Assembly: GCA_038380435.1 (NCBI GenBank)
Contig: JAWZYU010000013.1
Location: forward strand, 8,011,901-8,075,900
Length of the DNA: 64,000 nt
Reading direction: 5' to 3'
DNA from: Ryuthela nishihirai
Lineage: Eukaryota; Arthropoda; Arachnida; Araneae; Heptathelidae
Shown here: in pieces, positions 55,129 to 64,000 of the stretch
Layout of the letters: each line of letters starts with the position of its first letter
How positions within the stretch are numbered: position 1 is the first letter of the stretch
Program-made: the position numbers and the translations under genes
Notes under the pieces: model-generated
Told to the model about the DNA's origin: nothing
The model's database searches: none
Seen by the model: the letters and a program-made list of their open reading frames with translations, nothing else

Positions 55129-56159
55129 CATTACATCATTGTATTCAACATGTAAGAATTATTAGCTTATTGCCATAATTCCTCATAGCTCTAATTATTA
55201 GCTTATCATAGCTTATTGCTATAATAGCCTCATAGGATGTTCCACTAGGGAAGATCTAAGTGCTATATTCTGCTTATAATTTGATTATTTAAAGTTCTTA
55301 TTTATATACTCACAAGAAGGTTGCATTTAGACGATATATCGTGCAGTAGACATCTCGCAAAAGCAGGCTGGTACACTCGACACTCTTAGTGGAGAAACAC
55401 CGTCCCTCTTATTTGCAGTGCACTTGTTGCTGTTGAATTTTTGTTGATTTAAATTCTGTATTGAAGTTGGGCCACTATTCCATTTTCAGGATCTGTAGTC
55501 ATCGATCTGATGATCACTTTTGTTATGCAAGTCCAGGTTTTAAGTTTGCAACTTCTTATTCAATGAATTATCGACAGCAGAACTTATTTAGCCTTAATTT
55601 AAGAGTAAGATTTTAAATTTAAAGGCATTTGAATTAAAAAAGAATTAAGTTTCAACTCAATATATTTAAACGAGAGTTTCAAAAATATTTACAGTTTAAA
55701 AGCCATCACCTTTCCCACTGCAATGCATTTCAACATATCTCGTCCTATGTCATCGTCAAGCAGCAACGAACTGAAGTGCGTGAGCCGTATATATAAGGCT
55801 GACCCTCTAGCAGTGAGTGACATTTCCCATCTGGTAATTATGCATTTATTTTCATTTAATTCATTTTATGAAGTGCTGGATTACAGAGACTTCTGAGAAG
55901 TGTTGGTTTTGTTCGCGTACAGAAAAAAAAATTAAATTAGGGTTCAGTAATTTAAAATTATTTTTAGCTCTTTCTTATTTCTACTGAATTGTCATACTCT
56001 CCAAATACTTGTCCACTGAACTGTCATAAGCTCCGAATTGTCGTATCCTCTGAACTATCGCATCCACCAAATTGTCATCCTCTTTATTTTATATATATGA
56101 TAAACTGGAATGCCAAAACAGAGATCCCTCACCCATAACGTGTGGACAATGAAATTTTT
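55129..56159. other. No gene recognised; weak promoter-like spot
   Basis: AT-rich. At about 55788 TATATATAAGG stands about 30 bases before GCAGTGAGTG, which looks like a TATA box with an initiator-like site, but no transcript start can be tied to it. The motif ATTGTCAT recurs at about 55990-56080. Confidence 0.35.
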
Positions 56160-57190
56160 TCGAGATAAATAATCATAACTACTGACAAAAACAAGGGTAC
56201 ATATGGGATCCCCCTTATCACCACTATTGGCAGATATCACATGCCAACATATTGAGGAAACTGCCATTAGAATCGCTGTCAGCAATTAAAATATTATAAA
56301 AGATATGTGGATGATATCTTTATATACAGACAAGATACAGAAATTTTACATGAGTTTCAAACACAATTTAATGAATTCTTTCCCACCCTTAAAGTAACTG
56401 CTGAAAAGGAAAAGGATGACCAATTGCCATGTTTGGATATGCTACTACATCAGAAGGAGCAAAACTAGAAAATTGAAGTCTATCATAAACCTACAGTGAC
56501 ACCCATTATCATTCCATACACCTCCCAACAGCCACTAGCCTACAAAAAAAGTGCACTGAAAACAGCATTCCTAAGAAATACAAAATATGCCTACACTGCA
56601 TAATTTTATGAAAAAGAGAAAATATATATACTTGAATGCTCAAAATATGGCTTCGCAGCTAAATGTATTAAAACTAGCCGAAAACATTCAAGTTATAGCC
56701 AATTAAAACAAGCAATACTATAATCAATATAATTAAAACTGATCGAGAACAGAATGAAAAAAAAAAAGAAGTCCATATTAAGTCCCATTACTTGAAGGCA
56801 TCCTCAATAGCAATAAACTATACTATGACAAAACAAACAGACCCTGCCAAACTTGTATAAAAGAACATCAAAGGGGCATATGTTTAAAGAATCAAACTAC
56901 ATCATTGGCAAGAGTGGTTTCCAATACAAGAATGACCCCACAATTTGAACAAACCAAAATTATTTGGGCCTCTCTGAGCAAACTTCAACTGGATCTTGCT
57001 GAACAACTGGTGATGTACCAACACAGAAAAGCATGCAGCAACCAAGAAATTTACCACCCACTCCACCCATGAAAACTGCTCCTTCATCAGCACACTGCTG
57101 CCAAAGCATCAACACCACAAGCCCTATCCAAGGCACATGAGCAGGACCACAAAACTGCAACAACATCACCCATTGCAAAACATACGGCAT
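56160..57190 (+). pseudogene. Penelope-like retroelement remnant
   Basis: Reverse transcriptase blocks: MGSPLSPLLADI (about 56203), KYYKRYVDDIFIY with the YVDD box at 56304-56315 in another frame, then AEKEKDDQLPCLDML (about 56400) and EVYHKPTVTPIII (about 56475). Downstream, a frame at about 56815-57060 has CIKEHQRGICLKNQTTSLAR and QFEQTKIIWA, which fit the C-terminal half of the GIY-YIG-type endonuclease of Penelope-like elements. Several stops and shifts. The palm N-terminus is absent. Confidence 0.7.
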
Positions 57191-57557
57191 AGAACCATTT
57201 TCACAAGTTCTGTTGAAGAATTTACAAGTAAAAATATGTTAAGTGACAGTGGTCAAAATATTATTGAGTGATCTGTGTAAGAGGAAAGGACTTACTTAGC
57301 CTATTATATATGAAGTGACTAATATCTCTACCATCTTGTATACACTGATAGAAATGATATTTTGAATTGCTAACATGTTACTAAACAGCTTGGATAGTGA
57401 TTAACATTTCAATTTAATTTAGCTGTATCAAATCTGTTATAACAGCATATCTGTTTAAAATTTTTGATAATGGCAGCACTCCAAACGATTCAATTTCTTT
57501 TATTCCTCATCTTTACCTACAAATAAAAAAAAATTAAATGAGCATTTTAAAACTTAC
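57191..57557. other. Probable intron or 3' flank of the RBM19 exon
   Basis: AT-rich. It begins, on the minus strand, with the splice donor GTAAGT at 57552-57557. The next RBM19 exon was not found in the window. Confidence 0.5.
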
Positions 57558-57663
57558 CTTTGCATCATTTCTTGTTAAGAAGTCTACAAAGCCAAACCCT
57601 CTATGTGTCCCAGTACCAACAAGCTTCTTTGGAAGTCTGATAGATTTTAATTCCCCAAATACA
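57558..57663 (-). CDS. RBM19: Internal exon of RBM19/MRD1 (sixth RRM)
   Basis: A 106-bp exon on the minus strand bounded by an acceptor (T-rich tract then AG at 57664-57665) and a donor (AAG then GTAAGT at 57552-57557). It starts with the last base of a split codon and ends on a codon boundary. It encodes 35 residues, including [24 protein letters not shown] (RNP1 of an RRM) and NDAK. This matches the last RNA-recognition motif of RBM19/MRD1, a nucleolar protein needed for early pre-rRNA processing. No stop or frameshift, so it looks like a live host gene. A processed copy is ruled out by the intact splice sites. Neighbouring exons lie outside or were not recognised. Confidence 0.8.
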
Positions 57664-58452
57664 CTAAAAAAAAATATGCATATATAGTTTATATGAAGTA
57701 CACATGCAGTCTTACAACCAATAATAAATATATGTAACTGTCTCAAAAATATATATTTAAACACAAAAAATTATAATGCCCAATTATAATAAGACATTAG
57801 TTTCTGATTAATAAGGCTGTAAAATCAGAGTTGCTTTACAATCTCAGCCTAACACAGGCTGCTTCTTATCCAGATAGCATCTGCTGATGCATATGTTGCA
57901 CTGAGTTTACATAGTGCAATGTTTCATTGGAATATAGTTCTTCCTCACCACAAAATTTCAAAGATATATTGAAATATTTCAAAGATCATATCCTGTTACC
58001 CTCTTTTGTAGAAACCCTTTTTCACCAAAAACAAGACTACCAAGCAACAAACAGCAGCCTAGCTGACAATCATATCTAGACACATCACAACTACATCAAC
58101 CATTAAAAGCCATCACAAGATATATTTTCTGCATACAATTTTTCAAAAGAACATTGTTTTTACAGCCTTGAAAACCACACAAAGTAAATGCTAAAGCAGA
58201 AACAAATCTCCAAACAACCCAAGAAGAGCCATCTATAGCCATAAAGGAAACAGCAGCAATGCATTTAAATCATGCCATTTCTTGAAGTGATAGAAACAGC
58301 AGAAAGAGAGAGTTCAGTCACTGCACCACAAATTAGATGAATTTGCCCCTTGAGAACAGTAGGTTGTGAGGTGGGCAGCATACCACTGTTGCCATGCAGT
58401 TGTTAGCACCCTAAGTAAAGTTGGGAAATGTGTTGATCAGCCACTGCCACAT
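57664..58452. other. Probable RBM19 intron sequence
   Basis: Upstream of the exon on the minus strand. Contains the 22-base stretch at about 57979-58000 that recurs at 58606-58627. No exon recognised. Confidence 0.45.
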
Positions 58453-58594
58453 TTGGGTTGGGCTGTTTTACCTCTGAGCAGCACTTTTTTTTGCACAATC
58501 TGGACTAAATGACCAGGTCACAAGGAACGTGAAGGCTCAGAGAAGGTTGGGGAGGAGACCCACTGGAACAGCTGTTGGGAGACAGATGGTAGAT
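58453..58594 (-). mobile_element. SINE-A fragment, broken at a repair scar
   Basis: Left (3') part of a SINE-A from TTTGGGTTGGGCTGTTTTAC to GACAGATGGTAG; the tRNA head is gone. The break leads straight into a short duplicated sequence and a perfect foldback. Confidence 0.8.
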
Positions 58595-58625
58595 CAAAGA
58601 CAGATCAAAGATCATATCCTGTTAC

Positions 58626-58708
58626 CTTCTGATGAGAACAAGGCCAGTGTGCATGGCTGACCACCCATCAAGGTCAGCCATGCACACTGGCCTTGTTCTC
58701 ATCAGAAG
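58626..58708. repeat. Perfect 37-bp inverted repeat with 9-base loop
   Basis: Left arm 58626-58662 and right arm 58672-58708 are exact reverse complements; the loop is ACCCATCAA. The arm begins CTTCTGATGAGAACAAGGCC. No transposon ends are recognisable, and the arms seem to be unique in the window. Confidence 0.95.
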
Positions 58709-59000
58709 CAAGAAGTTTTAAAGCAGTGAACAAGAAAGAAGAGCTCCAGATTCTGAAGAATGATATTCAAGCACTGCACCCCCCAAAACCTGGATGCATA
58801 CCCTGACTTCAACTGCATAGGCAAGCTAAAATAAAAACAGTTGGTTGGTGCCGACTGGCTCACAGCAACAAACCTTAAAGCAATTAGACATCTCCAAGTA
58901 CAGTTCACTAGATAAGTTGATTGATGCCAATATTATCAACTCAGCTTTCATTAACTCGACAATAAGCTACACTCCTGCCTTCCGACGTCATCTATGGACT

Positions 59001-59617
59001 TGTGATGCCCCCTCATTCACTTTTACTTTACCTTAACGAGTTTTGCTTAATTTACATTATATTTATCATTTTGAGGATTTTTATTTCATTTTTGGCATCA
59101 TAGCGCTCGTTTCCAAGAGTTAGGAGTTGCGCATGCACAACTCCGAACTTCCGATTGTCACCCACTAAAGCGCGTGCACAAGGACACGCCGACTCTTGCG
59201 TCATAGCTTGCGCCTCTCATCAATTTATGCAAATGTCTTTCCCGGCGTGCAACATGACACATGTGGGATTTGTACCTCTTGTTATAACCTGGTGACATGT
59301 TGTCACAGTAGCACAGAAGATAGTAGAGCACAGCACAGTTTACAGATCAGTTTTAGTTTGAAGTCTGTAGTAAGAAATGATGTAGTATCTTCTTCACTGA
59401 AGTTTTGGTGAGTTTTTTGGAAATAAATTGTTTGTTATTTAAACTTTTTCGAATCTTTACTAATTGTTTCTCTTGAGCAACGTTAATTGTTTTGATTAGA
59501 ACTAGTATTTAAATTTTGACAATCATTTAATATTTTTGAATTCTTACTCATTAACGCTCGCTGGTATTTCAAACCCTAATTAAACTTTATTTTTTGGCAA
59601 TTTGCTAATTATTGCCT
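59001..59617 (+). mobile_element. Gypsy-type LTR, second copy
   Basis: Starts TGTGATGCC and aligns with 8509-9241 along its length, with losses in the CACAG-rich part near 59320-59370. Contains AAATAAATTG near 59423. It is followed by a primer-binding site and the same truncated leader, so again only the 5' side of the element is left. Confidence 0.75.
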
Positions 59618-59710
59618 GGCGCCCGACTCAGCTATCTGGAGCAAGAAAATAATTGGATCAGACAAAGGGTCCAAACTTTAAAAGTATTTCACCATCTTTT
59701 GGAGCATTAC
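59618..59710 (+). promoter_or_regulatory. Primer-binding site and truncated leader, second copy
   Basis: TGGCGCCCGACTCAG at about 59618, then the leader with GATCAGACAAAGGGTCC. The match to the first copy stops near GAGCATTACA, close to where the first copy is cut by a LINE. Confidence 0.6.
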
Positions 59711-62700
59711 AGACTCTCTCCACATATCTCCACAACACTGATCTCGTGACCAGATAAATCTTTGGATTACTTCAGCCAACGTTCATTCGTAATATTTGCA
59801 TACAAAACTACTTGAATTCTCATCAGAAAAATTGCACTGTGTGAAAGTTAATAAGCATTTTTCTTGATAGAACTTTAGACAGTTTCTTTCTTCAAGAATG
59901 TGTTTGCTTGTGCGATTTGAACCTAGAGAACCCAGATGGCAGCAAGTCATGTGGCTGGGTCTTACAGCTAGATTGGTGGTCTTGACACTCTAAACCCTCT
60001 TCTTCAAGCTGGTCTAATATGAATATCGCATTTGCTTTAGTGAGGAATAATATATTTTTCATACTTTAGCCAGGAATTATTTATCATGTGTTCTACATTT
60101 GATACCATTATGTGTTAATTGAGTGGATTGATATGAGTGAGGTTTACACCCTTGATAAATTGACCACCATTTAGACGTTAATGGATGAGTATTGGTGAGC
60201 TTTGGATATTGTACAATCCCAGGGAAAAGTGGAAGGTTCTATGGGAATTTTTTTATTCTCAGTAATTGATAATTCACTTGATTTCAGTTCTTCACTGAAG
60301 CTTAATTGTTTTAACTGTCTCATTGCTGAGCATCATACTTATAGTGCATGATTCATTGTAGTCTGATGAAAAATAAAACTTGATAATCTTTAGAATTGTA
60401 GAATTTCAGAGTTCAAACAGACTGCTTCTTCAAGTGGTTCTGGCATGACTGCCATACTATTCTGGTTTTGTTGCTCCAGGGAACACAATACAGTGGCCTA
60501 TTTCGCCCATTATGAAAGAGTCAGTGGCATTCTCCTTATGAGATGAGTTCATGACACATGGGTGCCAGATATTCACTCAGGGTCAACACTAATTCTTGCA
60601 AGTAATTCATCTTCAGGCTGTTCACATATGGCATTGGCTTGCTGTGCATTATTGTTTTGAATGTGCTCATTGTGATTGCTGTCTGTTTATCTCACATTAA
60701 TAATTAAGTCTTGTGCAAAAAAGAGTGACCTCATTTCCAATATATGGAACAAACAAGAGTCTTAACAATAGATTTAAATGGAGTTATGAAGCAAATCTCA
60801 AACTTATGATGGTGAATGAGTGGAGAGAAATGAGCAATTATATGCTGTTGCTAGAAAATCTGATGCAACTAAAAATAATGTGAGGTAATATGCAAAAAGA
60901 AAAGAATGGACTCATTAATGTAAAATCAACAAATAAGGCATTTCATGCACCTATAAAAGGAGTTATGAAGAACTTGGGAAATGTGTTGTTCAGTACTGCT
61001 AGATATTTCTAAAACAAATGAATACAATAATTTTACTTAGGATCAACTGCTTTACCAAGAACAAATTCAAATTACGCTATTATATTAAGCATTAACTTGA
61101 TAATTTCATGATCAGTCAACATTTGCATAATCATTTTTACCTTGCCAGCAGCCCAGCCCATTCTTCAATCCCTGTATGATTCAAATTTGTACCAAAGTAA
61201 CCCTGTTAACAAGTTCTGTTAGTATAATAGGTCATAATCATCCTCAAAACATAGATAATAGAGAGTAAATCTGACTTATCTCAGGGCTAGTCACAGCCTG
61301 TAGCTCTTTTCATAATTTTTTGTGGCTCATATAATTTTTTTCCAGTATGTTATGTGGATCTTTTGATTTCTTGTATAACTTTAATTTTGTTATATTTATT
61401 TTTAGTTTTGGAATGATAATAATACATTGAATGTTTTCAGCCACTTTGACATTTAAAATCTAATAATGTTTTGTGGTGCTATAGAGAAGCTCAGATGACT
61501 ATATTTTATTTGGAATGAATTCAAAATTCCATAGTAGAGAATGGTAAGAAATCCTGCAACTCCTAAAAATTTTCCTGGAAAGTTTAGGAAAAGTTTTAAC
61601 AACTTCAATAAGTTTGAGTTGCCCAGCCTTGATTTATAATCATTTTGGGTAAGCCATACTGTACCCAAGATTTTTCTATGATACTTGGACTTAGTGTATT
61701 TGTCCCTCCCTTTCAATTTATCCTTTGTACATATCTTAACCTATTTGATGAGTGCATCAGCCCTGTACTCACTCTCACTGTGTACAACAGTTAAGGGATA
61801 ATGTATGGGTTGGCTATTCAGATTACTGGAAGTTCAGATTATCATGGTTGCACTGCTTATTTTGTTATAATGATTGTGTTATTTCTAATTGGAAACAGTG
61901 TGCATAGCACTGGAAATATATATAATAAAGATTAATTATTTTGAATTACCTGAACCTATAATTTCCTATACGGCGCAAAATGGTTAACACAAAAGTCAGA
62001 GAGCAAATGTAAATTATTTAATGTTAACAGAATTTCACATTAACAATATATTAATGAATACACTGCATTGTTGACTCCTAATGCCATTATCTGCACTGTA
62101 TTTTGAGAATGAAGATCAAGACAAAGATTGAATCAAATCTTTCTTTACTGATTAATGGAGTGCAGGAAATTACTGTCATAATCAGCATACAAAATTATTA
62201 GTTTGTTTCCAGGTGTTGAGTCTAAAAACACACTAGTACAGCAGCTGTTAAATAACAAGTTAGCAAGAAATTTGAAGCTGTTCAAAATTTATCAACTACA
62301 GATTAGTACGATGATAATTACATACAATGATAATTATATTATAAAGGTATTGTTGAACCTTTGAGGCTCAGAGCCTGGGGCAGTGGTGCTCCTGCTTTAA
62401 AGTATGCAAATAAAATTTTTAGGATATTGGGTAAGATTATGATCACCCAAAGTCAACTAAATTACTATCTTCTTAGGAACCCAAGTAGCTATCACTTTTA
62501 GAGACAGCTGACAACATTCTTACGAAGGTACTGGTTTAAATTAATATAAGATGCACTTAACTGTTTGGGGAAAATAAATATTTCAGGAGTCTTATCAGCA
62601 TTAGAAATTCCACAATATCATGAATTTCTTTGATGAAAAATCGAATTATTTGTAAAATTCTTAAGGCATAAAATTACCGAAATGGTACGGAGACTGTTAG

Positions 62701-63201
62701 AAGGGGTAAAAAGACATGGGCAGTGCATGGGCCCTTTTTCTACCTGGTTGCAGTTGCATCCTCTGCACCATTATAGCTGTCACTGTGACAATGGGAATCT
62801 AACTTCATAGCTTCTATAACCTCTAAAATATGATTTAATGGGAAAATGTGTCAGAAGATAAATTAAAGATAATAATAAAATCTATTTAAATCACAATTTT
62901 CAACAATATCTATTCAGTATTTAAAGAGCTATGGAAGCTGGAATATTTAAAAATAAATTATCTTGTTTAATAAAAAATCCTTCATAATTGTCTAATATTT
63001 AAATAATCATTACACAAACTACTAAATATGTGTATTTATTTTATTAAATGACTTGAATAATTACTTAAGTGTAACTAATATAATTGCTTTAATAATACTT
63101 AATTTTTAAGTTTTAATTTCTGATTAATTTTTATATGCATTACTGTTGTGAACCATTACAGCTTCCAGAACTCTTAAAATACTGAACAAATATTGTTGAA
63201 A
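59711..63201. other. Unassigned AT-rich DNA, probable intron or intergenic
   Basis: No recognisable mobile element or complete gene. One spot, 61141-61202 on the minus strand, could be a small exon: it reads GYFGTNLNHTGIEEWAGLLA and is bounded by CAG and AAG-GTAAAA. I cannot match it to a family. ORFs elsewhere here are short and biased by AT content. Confidence 0.4.
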
Positions 63202-63293
63202 ATAAATTTAAATGGATTTGATTATGATCTTTAATTTATCTTCAATCATAAATTTAAATGGATTTGATTATGATCTTTAATTTATCTTCAATC
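63202..63293. repeat. Perfect 46-bp tandem duplication
   Basis: Units 63202-63247 and 63248-63293 are identical by eye, each starting ATAAATTTAAATGG. Confidence 0.95.
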
Positions 63294-63592
63294 ACATTTT
63301 TCAATTAAATGCATATTTTGGAAGTTAGAGCTTCAGAGTGGCATAATGGTAGCTGCCACTGCATAATATATGCAAAACTTTTCTGCTCTCCTGCATGTTC
63401 TGCTTTCCTCCTCCCAGTTTCTCTTGGGTCCTGCGGAAAGGTATGGGAATACTAATTGGCTAGGTGCATTTTATGTCTTTTTGGTGATAACAATGCCATA
63501 TCCTTGATTGCAGACTACAGATCTCATTTCTGCTAAATGTTCTCTATATTCTCATTAGAATATATTATTTCAGATCCCCTCCCCCAAACAGA

Positions 63593-63880
63593 ATGTCAAG
63601 GAAACAAAAACATGTAAGCTATACCACCAATTTCAAACTTAAAAGTCATGAAAAACACTGAAGAAGGTGGAAATCATAAATCAAGAAAGTTATTTGAAGT
63701 GGATGAGCATAACTTTGTCTCTGGAGAAAAAAATAAGGAAAGGCCTCATGTAGATAATAGCCTTATTTCCATTAAACAACAGGTCATGAAAAATCAAACG
63801 ATTCTGAATTTGATTGTTTTGAATCAAAGTATAATATCTAAAGATTACTGGTATGTAATTTTCCCCCTTTCAATAAAGCT
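63593..63880 (+). pseudogene. Brinker/pogo-type DNA-binding domain remnant
   Basis: ATG at 63593 opens MSRKQKHVSYTTNFKLK; after a one-base insertion in an A-run near 63643 the frame continues with VMKNTEEGGNHKSRKLFEVD and EHNF, then EKNKERP. This has the layout of the helix-turn-helix found in Brinker and in N-terminal domains of pogo-like transposases (basic start, FKLK, EEGN, second helix, E.KER end). A splice-like acceptor (TATTTCAG at 63566-63573) precedes it and a donor-like GTATGT follows at about 63851. The frameshift argues for a dead element; a diverged host exon is less likely. Confidence 0.5.
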
Positions 63881-64000
63881 AAGTTTTCACTTAAAAGCTG
63901 ATTGACTAATTTAAGATTAAATTCTAATGAAAGGCTAAAGTGATTGTACTTTTTGTTTTTGGCTAAAGCAGTGATTTTTCAGGAAAAAGGAAATGATAAG

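Noticed and set aside
57534..57764. The RBM19 segment as one 76-codon ORF
   Set aside because: Only the central 106 bp match the protein; both sides are T-rich or AT-rich intron sequence with splice consensus at the borders.
61453..61716. An 87-codon minus-strand ORF
   Set aside because: AT-driven composition, no motif, no splice or promoter support.
1..64000. A CRISPR array or prokaryotic operon
   Set aside because: The direct repeats are long, diverged satellites or tandem duplications without spacers, and the window has introns, SINEs and LINEs.

Overview
The window looks like AT-rich, transposon-saturated intergenic and intronic DNA from an animal, most likely an arthropod and perhaps a chelicerate. 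The reasons are a spliced exon of a conserved nucleolar RNA-binding protein (RBM19/MRD1), three tRNA-derived SINE families with split pol III promoters, and arthropod-style mariner, Tc1, RTE-like, Ty3/gypsy, Penelope-like and Polinton/adintovirus-like remnants. The species is inferred from family recognition only; no database search was possible. Nothing bacterial (operons, Shine-Dalgarno sites, CRISPR) is present, and nearly all ORFs are fragments of mobile elements.

Layout. 0-12 kb: pieces of one RTE-like LINE family, an interrupted antisense fragment, a composite copy broken by a Tc1 element and by an antisense copy of itself, a gypsy LTR with its primer-binding site, and a 5'-truncated sense copy. 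13.1-17.8 kb: a decayed Polinton/adintovirus-like segment on the plus strand with three genes in order: a repeat-rich fibre-like protein, an unknown helical protein, and a protein-primed-type DNA polymerase B broken by a 149-bp tandem duplication. 17.9-20.5 kb: diverged tandem repeats (about 297 bp and 227 bp units). 20.5-43.3 kb: three duplicated blocks called here X (22479-24366 and 36712-37798), Y (20539-22092 and 37806-39361) and Z (33119-34079 and 40398-43323, split). X and Y occur in opposite order at the two loci. This region also holds mariner remnants, a hAT-like element, a minisatellite carried inside a transposon, and many SINEs. 43.7-51.5 kb: two RTE-like copies head to head, one carrying a mariner-type element with about 90-bp terminal inverted repeats. 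51.7-54.6 kb: a gag-protease remnant of a Ty3/gypsy element. 54.8-64 kb: a hAT-like MITE, a Penelope-like element, the RBM19 exon on the minus strand, a perfect 37-bp foldback, a second gypsy LTR, and a Brinker/pogo-like helix-turn-helix remnant at the right end.

SINE families. SINE-A (about 355-385 bp) has a tRNA head with box A TGGCTCAGTCGGT and box B GGTTCGAGTCC and ends in GTAAAACAACCC-like sequence. SINE-B (about 205 bp) has box A TGGTTAGCGCG and box B GGTTCGAGCCC and a tail ending near GGGGGTATTTATT. SINE-C has an internal tRNA-like core (TAGCTCAGTGG, GGTTCGTATCC).

How the parts relate. No working pathway is encoded. The value of the window is as a record of nesting and repair: SINEs with clear target-site duplications date other insertions, a filled and an empty site of the same SINE-C structure are both present, and several small templated duplications show break-repair or template-switch scars.
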